A stretch of 64,000 nucleotides of DNA from Desulfuromonadales bacterium (GTDB taxonomy: Bacteria; Desulfobacterota; Desulfuromonadia; Desulfuromonadales; BM103), in NCBI GenBank assembly GCA_030145205.1, contig JAQYVZ010000003.1, positions 1-64,000 of the forward strand, given 5' to 3'. The notes under the pieces were generated by a model that was not told the DNA's origin, searched no databases, and was given only the letters and a program-made list of their open reading frames with translations. Numbering within the stretch: position 1 is the stretch's first letter; each line of letters begins with the position of its first letter. The position numbers and the translations under genes are program-made. Positions 42,895 through 51,045 of this stretch are shown here, in pieces.

Positions 42895-44403
42895 ATGTTG
42901 AGTTCGCACCCCCTGATGCAGCATTTACACCTCGATCAGGCCCTGGAAACCATCCCCAGCGGTCTTTTTGTCGTTGATCTTGACCTGAACATCCTCTACT
43001 GGAATCCTGCCGCGGAACGTATTACGGGGTTCTCCGCCGAAGAAGCTGTCGGCAGGCACTGTTCCTTCCTGGAAGGCATCCCCTGCGCTAGACGTTGCGG
43101 CCTGCTCGACCCTGACACACCCAAGCCGGTCATCGGCGTGCTCTGCTCCATTACAACCAAATCGGGCGAACGCATTACCATCATGAAGAACGTCGAGATG
43201 CTCTACGACGACACCGGCGAAGCAATCGGCGGCATCGAATCCTTCCACGATGTCTCACGTATGCGCCATCTCGAACGCAACCTGCGCAATGACGCCTTCG
43301 CCCTTGAGAGAAGAGTCAAGGAACGTACGGCAGAGCTTGAGAAGAGCGAGGCCCGTTTCCGGGCGATGCTTGACAATATGGACGATTTCGCCTACATCGC
43401 TTCCTGCGACTATCGACTCACCTTCATGAACAAGGCGATGATGGAGATATTCGGCGACCGGGTCGGCGAAGCCTGCCACACCGCCCTGCATGAACGGAAG
43501 ACGCCCTGTCAGGACTGTCCCATGGGAGAGGTCATTCAAAAAGGGACCTTTCGCGAGGAGCGCTCCTTCGGCAGACGCAACCGCATCTACGAAATCATCC
43601 ATTCCTGTCTCTCCTGCGACACCGATTCGCCGCAGAAACTTGCGGTCTGTCGTGATATCACCAAGCGCAAGCAGGCAACTGAAGAGCTGGCCGAAGCCAA
43701 CCGTGAGCTGGATGCCTTTGCCAACTCCATCTCCCACGACCTCCGCAACATCCTGTCGCCCGTCGTCACCTACATGGACTTTCTGCGCATGCAATATGGA
43801 GATGTGCTCGATGGCGAAGTCCACAAGGTCCTCGGCGAGGTCGAGCGTCAAAGCGAACGTGCCATCGCACTGCTCGACGATCTGCTTGATCTGGCCCAGG
43901 TCGGCCGGGTCGAGGCGGCAGATCAGCTGACCAGCGTTTCGGGGATCATCGACGAGATCACCCGGGAACATTCCTTCGAAGCGCATCAGCCAGACTATAA
44001 TATCCAGATCACCTCGGAGCTGCCGAGCACCTGGGTCCCCGAAGCGATGGTCTACCAGGTGTTCGCCAACCTGATCGGCAATGCGATCAATTACGCCGGT
44101 GACTCCAGCCAGCCGATTGAAATCGGCTGCCGCAAGGAGCAATCCCGGCTGGTCTATTTCGTGCGCGACTATGGCCCGGGGATCGCCGCGAAAGATCGTG
44201 AAACCGTTTTCGAAATCTTTGCCCGCGGCGCGACTTCGGCAGGAACGCGCGGCACCGGTGTCGGCTTGGCGATCGTCCGCAAGGTCGCGATGCGCTGTCA
44301 CGGCCAGGCCTGGGTCGAAGGGACCCCCGGCGGCGGCGCAACCTTCTGCCTCGCCCTCCCCTATCATCCCGTCTCACTGCACGAGACCAATATGCTGCCG
44401 TGA
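42895..44403 (+). CDS. PAS-domain sensor histidine kinase with Cys-rich second PAS
   Basis: This 502-residue cytoplasmic kinase has no membrane helix. Residues 10-125 are a PAS domain (IPSGLFVVDLDLNILYWN). A short coiled coil (130-155) leads to a second PAS at 158-260 with several Cys, including GEACH, TPCQDCPMGEV and HSCLSCD. HisKA follows, with the phospho-accepting His in NSISHDLRNILSP (about 281), then HATPase (NLIGNAINYAG, DYGPGIAAKD, GTGVGLAIVRK). The PxxxCxxCP pattern in the PAS domain suggests a redox- or metal-responsive element. Its stop overlaps the GTG start of the endonuclease-III-like gene; no response regulator is adjacent. Confidence 0.9.
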   Translation: MLSSHPLMQHLHLDQALETIPSGLFVVDLDLNILYWNPAAERITGFSAEEAVGRHCSFLEGIPCARRCGLLDPDTPKPVIGVLCSITTKSGERITIMKNVEMLYDDTGEAIGGIESFHDVSRMRHLERNLRNDAFALERRVKERTAELEKSEARFRAMLDNMDDFAYIASCDYRLTFMNKAMMEIFGDRVGEACHTALHERKTPCQDCPMGEVIQKGTFREERSFGRRNRIYEIIHSCLSCDTDSPQKLAVCRDITKRKQATEELAEANRELDAFANSISHDLRNILSPVVTYMDFLRMQYGDVLDGEVHKVLGEVERQSERAIALLDDLLDLAQVGRVEAADQLTSVSGIIDEITREHSFEAHQPDYNIQITSELPSTWVPEAMVYQVFANLIGNAINYAGDSSQPIEIGCRKEQSRLVYFVRDYGPGIAAKDRETVFEIFARGATSAGTRGTGVGLAIVRKVAMRCHGQAWVEGTPGGGATFCLALPYHPVSLHETNMLP

Positions 44404-45083
44404 CCTTCTCCAGTCCGGAGCCTCCCCTGCAGCGGCTGTTCCATCAGCTTGACCAGGCGTTTGGCGATCTCGACTGGTGGCCTGCCGACAGCGCCTACGA
44501 GGTGATTGTCGGCGCAATTCTCACCCAGAACACGGCCTGGACCAATGTGCAGATGGCCATGGTCAATCTAAAAACCGCGACTAAACTGTCACCACAAGCC
44601 GTCATGGCCCTGTCGCGGGATAAACTGGAAACACTCATCACACCCGCAGGCTTTTTTCGTCAAAAGGCCCGCTACCTGCACGGCATCACAGCCTACCTGC
44701 TCGACCACTGCGATGGCGACATCGCCCGCCTTTGCCACGGCCCTGTGGAAGACGCCCGCAAACGCCTGCTGACCCTGACAGGGGTCGGCCCGGAAACAGC
44801 CGACTCCATCCTGCTCTATGCCGCCAACCGCCCCTCCTTCGTAGTGGACGCCTACACCCGCCGCCTCCTGACCCGACTCGGCATACTGCAGGGGCGGGAA
44901 TCGTACGACACCATCCGCCAGAGCTTCATGGCAACCCTGCCTGCCGACGCCACCCTGTTCAACCAATACCACGCCCTGATCGTCGAACACGCCAAGACCT
45001 GTTGCCGCAAGCTGGCACCGCTCTGTGAGACCTGCCCACTGCTCTCCAGCTGCCCTCATGGACAGCAAGAGGTCACACTTTAA
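44400..45083 (+). CDS. Endonuclease III-related DNA glycosylase (HhH-GPD, Fe-S)
   Basis: This 227-residue protein has an HhH-GPD fold: IVGAILTQNTAWTNV (37-51), the helix-hairpin-helix LLTLTGVGPETAD (123-135), the catalytic Asp D150 in FVVDAYT, and a C-x6-C-x2-C-x5-C [4Fe-4S] loop (CRKLAPLCETCPLLSSC). The Lys that makes true endonuclease III a lyase (GVGRKTA) is Glu132 here (GVGPETA). It is therefore probably a monofunctional glycosylase of the COG2231/MagIII-like branch that removes alkylated bases. That conclusion is inference from the motif. The GTG start lies in the stop codon of the upstream kinase. Confidence 0.87.
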   Translation: MTFSSPEPPLQRLFHQLDQAFGDLDWWPADSAYEVIVGAILTQNTAWTNVQMAMVNLKTATKLSPQAVMALSRDKLETLITPAGFFRQKARYLHGITAYLLDHCDGDIARLCHGPVEDARKRLLTLTGVGPETADSILLYAANRPSFVVDAYTRRLLTRLGILQGRESYDTIRQSFMATLPADATLFNQYHALIVEHAKTCCRKLAPLCETCPLLSSCPHGQQEVTL

Positions 45084-45117
45084 ACCTGAAATAGCAACCT
45101 CATCACTTCAGGTTTAA
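45080..45117. repeat. Perfect 11-bp inverted repeat upstream of ileS
   Basis: TTAAACCTGAA (45080-45090) and TTCAGGTTTAA (45107-45117) are exact reverse complements with a 16-base loop. The left arm includes the stop codon of the upstream gene. A TTGACT follows at 45119, so the element may be an operator or a weak terminator at the ileS promoter. Confidence 0.5.
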
Positions 45118-45182
45118 CCTTGACTTCTTCAGCCGTTCTGATAGCTTACGGTGTTCACAACATTTCATACCGGAGCAGGACC

Positions 45183-47957
45183 ATGGACTACAAAGAGACA
45201 CTCAACCTTCCCAAAACCGACTTTCCGATGCGCGGCAACCTACCGCAGCGCGAACCGGAAATCCTGCAACGCTGGCAGCAGCTGGAACTCGACCGTAAGC
45301 TGAGTGAACCGGACGGTGACAAACCGAACTTCACCCTGCACGACGGCCCTCCCTATGCTAACGGCAATATTCATATCGGTCACGCCCTCAACAAGATTCT
45401 CAAGGACATCGTCGTCAAGAGCAAGCGCATGCAGGGTTATTACGCCCCCTACGTGCCGGGCTGGGACTGCCATGGCCTACCGATCGAACTGAAGGTTGAT
45501 CAAAAGCTGGGCAAGAAGAAACGTGAGATGACCAAGGCACAGATTCGCAAAGAATGCCGCGTTTACGCTGAGACATGGGTCAACACGCAGAGCGAGGAAT
45601 TTCAGCGCCTCGGCATCTTCGGCGACTGGAAGCATCCCTACTTGACCATGCACACCGCCTACGAAGCCGCGACGGCTCGTGAGCTGGCTCGCTTCGCTGA
45701 GCGGGGCGGTCTCTACAAGGGCAAGAAACCTGTCCACTGGTGCTCCTCCTGCGTGACGGCCCTGGCCGAGGCGGAAGTCGAGTATGACGACCACACCTCG
45801 CCCTCCATCTACGTCAAGTTTCCGTACGTCGATGACCTGCCGGAAGGCTGCGAGGCGATGGCCGGCAAGCCGGTTTCTTTTGTCATCTGGACGACGACCC
45901 CCTGGACGATTCCTGCCAACCTGGCAGTCTGCCTGCATCCGGAGCTCGATTACGTTGCGGTGCAGACCAGCGAGGAAATTCTGGTCCTGGCTGAAGGCCT
46001 CTATCAGCAGGTCCTGACAGAACTCGGCATCGAGGACGCAGAAGTCATCGCAACCTTCCAGGGCTCCCTGTTTGAAAAACGCAACTGCCAGCACCCCTTT
46101 TACGACCGGCCTTCGCTGATCGTGCTGGGCGACTATGTCACCCTTGAAGCGGGCACAGGCTGCGTCCACACTGCCCCCGGCCATGGCCAGGACGACTACC
46201 TGACCGGTCTCAGATACGGCCTGGAAATTTACAACCCGGTTGATGATTACGGCCGATATCATTCGGATCTGGAACTGTTCGGCGGCATGAAACTCAAAGA
46301 AGCTAACGCTGCCGTCACTGCAGAGTTGGCCGAGCGAGGTGCGCTGCTGCAGGAGTCCTCCATTTCCCATAGCTACCCGCATTGCTGGCGCTGCAAGAAG
46401 CCGATCATCTTCCGCGCCACTGAGCAGTGGTTCATCTCGATGGAAGCCAACGACCTGCGAAAGAAGGCGCTGGAGCATATCAACGACGTCCAGTGGATTC
46501 CGCACTGGGGCCGGGAACGCATCTACAACATGATCGAGAACCGCCCCGACTGGTGCATCAGCCGCCAGCGCAGCTGGGGCGTGCCGATTACTGTCTTTTA
46601 CTGCACCAGCTGCGGTGAATCTTTGGCGGACGGCAAGCTGATGCATCACGTAGCCGACCTGTTTGAGGAGACCGGCAGCGACCTCTGGTTCGAGAAAGAA
46701 GCGGCCGAGCTGTTGCCGGAGGGCACTGTCTGCCCGCACTGTGACGGCAATGACTTCCGCAAAGAGATGGACATCCTCGATGTCTGGTTCGATTCCGGTG
46801 TGTCCCACGCTGCAGTTCTTGAACAGCAGGATCATCTGCAGACCCCGGCCGACTTGTATCTCGAAGGCAGCGACCAGCACCGCGGCTGGTTTCACTCCAG
46901 CCTGCTCGCCTCGGTCGGCACCCGTGACACCGCACCCTACAAGGCCGTTTTGACCCACGGTTTCGTGCTCGATGAAAAAGGCCGCCCCATGTCGAAATCG
47001 GTCGGCAACGTGGTCGCGCCCGAGAAGGTCATCAAAAAATACGGCGCTGAAATCCTGCGGCTCTGGGTCGCCACCCAGGATTATCGCAACGATACCCGGG
47101 TCGGTGATCAGATCCTCAAGCAGGTCTCCGAAGCGTACCGTCGCATCCGCAACACGGCCCGTTACATCCTCGGCAACATTAACGACTTCGACCCGGCAAC
47201 CGACATGGTCGCCCCGGCCGATATGCTCGAGATCGACCGATGGGCGCTCTCCCGACTCGAAGGCCTGGCGCAACGAGTGTTCAAAGCTTACGACGCTTAC
47301 GAATTTCACGTTCTCCATCATGCCGTCCACAACTTCTGTGGAGTCGACATGAGCGCTTTCTACCTTGATGTCCTGAAAGACCGTCTGTACACCGCACCGG
47401 CTGGCAGCTTAGCCCGGCGCAGTGCACAGACCGCGATGTACCGTATCCTGGATACCCTGACTCGGGTCATGGCGCCGGTGCTGTCGTTCACCTCAGAGGA
47501 GATCTGGAGCTTTTTGCCGGGCGAGCGGGAAGAGAGCGTTCACCTGGCTGGCTTCCCGGAGTTCGAACAAGGCCTGGCAGACCCTGTTCTCGAAGCCAAG
47601 TACGAAAAACTGCTGGCCCTGCGCAGCGATGTCTCCAAGGTTCTGGAACAGGCCCGCGTCGAAAAACTGATCGGGCATTCCCTGGATGCATGCGTCGAAC
47701 TGTCAGCAGATGGCGACTTGGCGATCCTGCTTAACGAGATGGCGGATGAACTCGCCGCCCTGCTCATCGTGTCCCAGGTCACAGTAACCGAAGATCTCGA
47801 TGGAACCACCGGCGAGAAGCTGCCCGAGCTGAAGATCCGGGTCAGCAAGGCCGGTGGCGAGAAATGCAGCCGCTGCTGGAACTACGCCACTAGCGTTGGT
47901 CAGAACAGCGAGCATCCTGAAGTGTGTGAACGCTGCCTGCCGGCACTGCAAGGTTAA
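45183..47957 (+). CDS. ileS: Isoleucyl-tRNA synthetase
   Basis: This 924-residue class I synthetase charges tRNA-Ile. HIGH lies at 64-67 (GNIHIGHALNK), and the KMSKS loop PMSKSVGN at about 600. The CP1 editing domain contains WTTTPWTIPAN, and the anticodon-binding C-terminus ends in a zinc site CSRCWNYATS...CERC. The start at 45183 (MDYKETLNLPKTDFPMRG) is the conserved one; an in-frame upstream start at 45120 is not homologous. It is followed by a palindromic element and lspA, the common ileS-lspA order. Confidence 0.97.
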   Translation: MDYKETLNLPKTDFPMRGNLPQREPEILQRWQQLELDRKLSEPDGDKPNFTLHDGPPYANGNIHIGHALNKILKDIVVKSKRMQGYYAPYVPGWDCHGLPIELKVDQKLGKKKREMTKAQIRKECRVYAETWVNTQSEEFQRLGIFGDWKHPYLTMHTAYEAATARELARFAERGGLYKGKKPVHWCSSCVTALAEAEVEYDDHTSPSIYVKFPYVDDLPEGCEAMAGKPVSFVIWTTTPWTIPANLAVCLHPELDYVAVQTSEEILVLAEGLYQQVLTELGIEDAEVIATFQGSLFEKRNCQHPFYDRPSLIVLGDYVTLEAGTGCVHTAPGHGQDDYLTGLRYGLEIYNPVDDYGRYHSDLELFGGMKLKEANAAVTAELAERGALLQESSISHSYPHCWRCKKPIIFRATEQWFISMEANDLRKKALEHINDVQWIPHWGRERIYNMIENRPDWCISRQRSWGVPITVFYCTSCGESLADGKLMHHVADLFEETGSDLWFEKEAAELLPEGTVCPHCDGNDFRKEMDILDVWFDSGVSHAAVLEQQDHLQTPADLYLEGSDQHRGWFHSSLLASVGTRDTAPYKAVLTHGFVLDEKGRPMSKSVGNVVAPEKVIKKYGAEILRLWVATQDYRNDTRVGDQILKQVSEAYRRIRNTARYILGNINDFDPATDMVAPADMLEIDRWALSRLEGLAQRVFKAYDAYEFHVLHHAVHNFCGVDMSAFYLDVLKDRLYTAPAGSLARRSAQTAMYRILDTLTRVMAPVLSFTSEEIWSFLPGEREESVHLAGFPEFEQGLADPVLEAKYEKLLALRSDVSKVLEQARVEKLIGHSLDACVELSADGDLAILLNEMADELAALLIVSQVTVTEDLDGTTGEKLPELKIRVSKAGGEKCSRCWNYATSVGQNSEHPEVCERCLPALQG

Positions 47958-47970
47958 AAACAAAAGGCTC

Positions 47971-48110
47971 AATTGCCGCTGGTGCACGCTGATTTGCGCT
48001 GACAAAATCGGACAAAAAAGGCTTAGGGTTTAAAGCTTTCTAAATCCAAAAGGACTTATTGCCTTTGATTTTGACTTATCCGCGAGCATCTGCGTGCATC
48101 AGCGGCTAAT
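47971..48110. repeat. 140-bp imperfect palindrome between ileS and lspA
   Basis: Outer arms 47971-47999 and 48082-48110 match as reverse complements at 22 of 29 positions (core GCCGCTG.TGCACGC). Inner segments continue the pairing: CAAAATC (48003-48009) with GATTTTG (48067-48073), then AAGGC with GCCTT. The whole spacer could fold as one long hairpin. It belongs to the ATCTGCGTGCATC-type repeat class often seen in deltaproteobacterial intergenic DNA. Confidence 0.65.
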
Positions 48111-48136
48111 AGCTTTTTTTCACGTTTCGAGTATTT

Positions 48137-48631
48137 ATGTCACGATACAAGCTCTTCAGCATTGTCAGCATTCTCGTCGTGGTCTTCGATCAAGCGTCCA
48201 AGCTGCATATCGACTACCATTTCAAACTCTACGAATCGTATCCGCTCATTCCCGGACTTTTTTCGCTGACGTATATCCGTAACAAGGGTGCAGCCTTCGG
48301 CATTCTAGCCGACAGCAGCCTTCGCATCCCGTTCTTTATTCTTGTTTCCATCCTTGCCATTCTGGCGATTCTCTGGTTTCTTAGACAGAGACACGATGTG
48401 CAGCGTGTGGGAAATTTCGCGCTGGCCCTGGTTTTCTCGGGCGCGATCGGCAATTTGATTGACCGGGTCCGCATGGGCGAAGTGATCGACTTCATCGATG
48501 TTTACTGGCGCCAGTACCATTGGCCGGCATTCAATGTTGCGGATTCTGCCATCACGGTTGGTGTTGTCCTCCTGCTGTTAGAAATGTGGGCAGAGCGAGA
48601 CCGACCCGACAACGCATCCTCGTCCGCCTGA
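48137..48631 (+). CDS. lspA: Lipoprotein signal peptidase (SPase II)
   Basis: This 164-residue inner-membrane Asp protease removes signal peptides from lipoproteins, after diacylglycerol transfer to the lipobox Cys. Four helices are visible. The catalytic Asp pair is D118 (MGEVIDFIDV) and D136 (FNVADSAIT), with YIRNKGAAFGIL and GNLIDRV as further signatures. Potential substrates in this window include the DUF3012 lipoprotein and the decahaem cytochrome. Confidence 0.97.
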   Translation: MSRYKLFSIVSILVVVFDQASKLHIDYHFKLYESYPLIPGLFSLTYIRNKGAAFGILADSSLRIPFFILVSILAILAILWFLRQRHDVQRVGNFALALVFSGAIGNLIDRVRMGEVIDFIDVYWRQYHWPAFNVADSAITVGVVLLLLEMWAERDRPDNASSSA

Positions 48632-48679
48632 AGATCCGACCCGACCGACCCGTCGTCTGTTTTATGCTAGAGGGAAGAC

Positions 48680-49927
48680 ATGAGCCGTCCAGAACCTTTC
48701 GCACCTCATCCCTCCATACAGGATGCCCCACTTCTGTTCTGGCGCATTGATTTGCTCAAACGCAGCTTCGAACCCCTCAATGAGAGCGGACCAGGCCTTC
48801 TCGCCAAAGACAATTACCGCTTCTTTAAAGACAAGGCGTACCGCGAAGAGATGATCCTTTCACCGGACCATGTCGCCGTCAACAGTGCCATATCCGACGT
48901 CAAATTCCGGGTCCCGGTCAGCGCAATTTTCCGAATCCAGTCAGGTAATGTCATCCACTGGTTCAAACTGAGTGGCTGGCCGGTCGGTGGCCACAGGTAT
49001 TACGAAGGAACTGTTGAAGAGATTTCGGAGCATATGAGCCAACTGCAGGACATCTTTACTCAGCACGGCCGCCGACTCTACATGACCGACGAGGATGACT
49101 ATCCGGTCGCGGTTTTCCGCAAAAAAGACCGGCAACTGGTACGCTACAATGATGCCTTTGCTGAACTTGCCGGAATCTCGGTCTCCTCACAAAAGAAATA
49201 CCGACTCGACAACCTAGTTGCAGCCGAAATCAAGCTGCCCTTACTGGAAGAACGCCTGCTGCTGGAGCGCCGCCTGTCCGAAACACTTTTCCTGACACCC
49301 ACCAAGGGCCGCAAGACACAAGCCCTCTGCCTGCTTGAGTGCTTTATCTTTCAAGGCACAGACCTGATCCGTTTCAGTGTTGTTGATGTTCTGAACACCG
49401 TCGTCGATTCCGAAGAAGACCCGTCTGGACAAAAGAAGATCGTCGAAACGGAGACGGACGCCCTCTGCAATCAATTGAAAGAGTCTTCCTCAATCGTTGC
49501 GATGCTTGATGCCATCTATGCGCGCAAAGACTTGCTGCCTGGACTCGATGCCATCATGTACTCCGACATTCACGCCAGAAAAAACAGTGTTTTCGTCTAT
49601 GCCCGCGGCAACCTGTTTGGAACACTCGAGCCTGGCAGCCAGTATCCCTACAGCGGCACCATCGCCGAGAACATTGAGAAGGAAGAGCTCGAATACCTGA
49701 TCGTTGACGACACCCAGGCCAGCATTAAGGCGATCGACTGGGCGTTGTTTGTTCCTCACGGGGTGCGCTCCTACATTGCCAAAGCCCTGTACACACGCGG
49801 TGCCATGCGTACAGTCCTGATTTTCTGCTCGGCCACAAAGAGAGCTTTTCATGACGACCAGGTTGGCAAAGTCTCTAAAATTGCAACAACTTTCCATCGT
49901 CGGCTGAAGCAGATTAAGAATTCCTGA
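48680..49927 (+). CDS. PAS/GAF-like sensory protein of unknown output
   Basis: This 415-residue cytoplasmic protein has a PAS-like start (LLFWRIDLLKRSFEPLNESGPG), a second PAS-like stretch (YPVAVFRKKDRQLVRYNDAFAELAG, about 145-170) and a C-terminal GAF-like part (about 280-410, DAIYARKDLLPGLDAIMYSD, ... GTIAENIEKEELEYLIVDD). No kinase, cyclase or DNA-binding output follows. It may be a ligand-binding partner of another signalling protein. GAGGGAAGAC precedes the ATG. The family is not recognised. It lies alone between lspA and the GntR gene. Confidence 0.7.
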   Translation: MSRPEPFAPHPSIQDAPLLFWRIDLLKRSFEPLNESGPGLLAKDNYRFFKDKAYREEMILSPDHVAVNSAISDVKFRVPVSAIFRIQSGNVIHWFKLSGWPVGGHRYYEGTVEEISEHMSQLQDIFTQHGRRLYMTDEDDYPVAVFRKKDRQLVRYNDAFAELAGISVSSQKKYRLDNLVAAEIKLPLLEERLLLERRLSETLFLTPTKGRKTQALCLLECFIFQGTDLIRFSVVDVLNTVVDSEEDPSGQKKIVETETDALCNQLKESSSIVAMLDAIYARKDLLPGLDAIMYSDIHARKNSVFVYARGNLFGTLEPGSQYPYSGTIAENIEKEELEYLIVDDTQASIKAIDWALFVPHGVRSYIAKALYTRGAMRTVLIFCSATKRAFHDDQVGKVSKIATTFHRRLKQIKNS

Positions 49928-50152
49928 AAACTTCGACCTCCTGAGTTTTCATAACCTCGGTTCTGATATTACCCCCCTTCTGTTGCGAATTTCCTGGAAA
50001 CAGCCCCCAGCCCCCCCTACGAAACCCGAGTTAAGCTTGACGGCTGGGCTGGCCTCAGCATGTCACCAGCACCACCAAATCGAATAATTGGTTGCTCCAA
50101 CTCCTTATCATTTATGATATTTGATACAATAAAACGCAGTTTTAAAAAGTTC
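49928..50152. other. Intergenic region upstream of the GntR promoter
   Basis: No gene or clear RNA element is visible. The left half is C-rich (poly-C runs around 49972 and 50013-50020), the right half AT-rich and probably an UP-like region for the promoter at 50153. Confidence 0.4.
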
Positions 50153-50194
50153 TTGCCTTTAAGAACCTTTTCGGATATTAGTTGGTACTACCAA
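50153..50194 (+). promoter_or_regulatory. GntR-gene promoter with FadR-type operator
   Basis: TTGCCT (50153-50158), a 17-base spacer and TATTAG (50176-50181) form a promoter. Directly after it, TTGGTACTACCAA (50182-50194) is a perfect 13-base palindrome that matches the T.GT...AC.A consensus of FadR-subfamily GntR proteins. Lying at the transcription start and 27 bases before the regulator gene, it should give autorepression. Confidence 0.75.
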
Positions 50195-50220
50195 TCGGCA
50201 AAATCGTCCGAGGGGGGAAA

Positions 50221-50898
50221 ATGCCAGTCGTTGATCGTGTTTTAGAAAGAATCGAAGCCCTCTCTCTTGAGGAGGGCGAACGCCTCCCCTCGGAAAGATC
50301 CCTGGCCGAGAGCTGCGGCGTCAGTCGCACGAGCATACGCAACGCGCTCAAAGATCTGCAGTCCCGCAGGATCCTGAAAGTCAAGCAGGGCAGCGGCTAC
50401 TTCATGGCCTCTAAATTCGCTCTGGAGCAAGCCGTTGCTGGCCGGAACGACCACTGGGACGCTCGGCGCATCCACGACACGATGGAGGCCCGACGCCATG
50501 TCGAACCTCATGTCATTGCCATCAGTGCCAACGAGATCACTGAAGACAGCATCGGACAGCTTGAAGCCTGCCTCGTTGCTCTGGGCGAGGCAACCGTCGG
50601 CCACAACATCTCCGCAGCCGTACAACTACACCGCACCTTTCTAAAAATTATCCACAACCACTGCCCGAACCGTGAATTCATTCGCATACTGAGCGAAGTC
50701 CGTATCCCACACAACTATACGGTTAAGGTCCTTGAGGCTGCCCAGGACCACGAAAGAAGCGCGATTTTTTCAGACCACGTCAATCTGTTTCAGCACATCA
50801 AGCACCATGACACCAAACAAATTAAAGAGGCCTGCCTGCGCATCAACCGTCAGGCCATGGAATTGTTTGATAAATACGCAGAGACGATTGACTTCTAG
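50221..50898 (+). CDS. GntR-family (FadR subfamily) transcriptional regulator
   Basis: This 225-residue protein has an N-terminal winged helix (LSLEEGERLPSERSLAESCG, then VSRTSIRNALKDLQSR) and a C-terminal all-helical FCD ligand domain with its Asp/His metal-site residues (DTMEARRHVEPHV, HRTFLKIIHNHC, HVNLFQHIKHHD). FCD regulators usually respond to organic acids such as lactate, pyruvate, glycolate or gluconate. The start at 50221 has GAGGGGGG upstream, and the frame start at 50182 lies in the operator. It probably controls itself and the five downstream genes. Confidence 0.92.
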   Translation: MPVVDRVLERIEALSLEEGERLPSERSLAESCGVSRTSIRNALKDLQSRRILKVKQGSGYFMASKFALEQAVAGRNDHWDARRIHDTMEARRHVEPHVIAISANEITEDSIGQLEACLVALGEATVGHNISAAVQLHRTFLKIIHNHCPNREFIRILSEVRIPHNYTVKVLEAAQDHERSAIFSDHVNLFQHIKHHDTKQIKEACLRINRQAMELFDKYAETIDF

Positions 50899-50974
50899 CA
50901 AGCCGCCTGGTGCCTAGGGCGAGATGTATTGATTTCTTAATTTTCATGGCGCACACAGAAAGCGCCTTGCAATA

Positions 50975-51007
50975 ACAATTCGACTCTTTTCGCAAAGTTC
51001 GAATTGT
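50975..51007. repeat. 9-bp inverted repeat before the exported hydrolase gene
   Basis: ACAATTCGA (50975-50983) and TCGAATTGT (50999-51007) are exact reverse complements around 15 bases, 39 bases before the start codon at 51046. It may be an operator or an mRNA hairpin in the leader. A smaller hairpin GGCGC/GCGCC lies just upstream (50949-50966). Confidence 0.5.
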
Positions 51008-51045
51008 CACACATGCATCGAACCACCACAACGAAGGAGGCAGGT

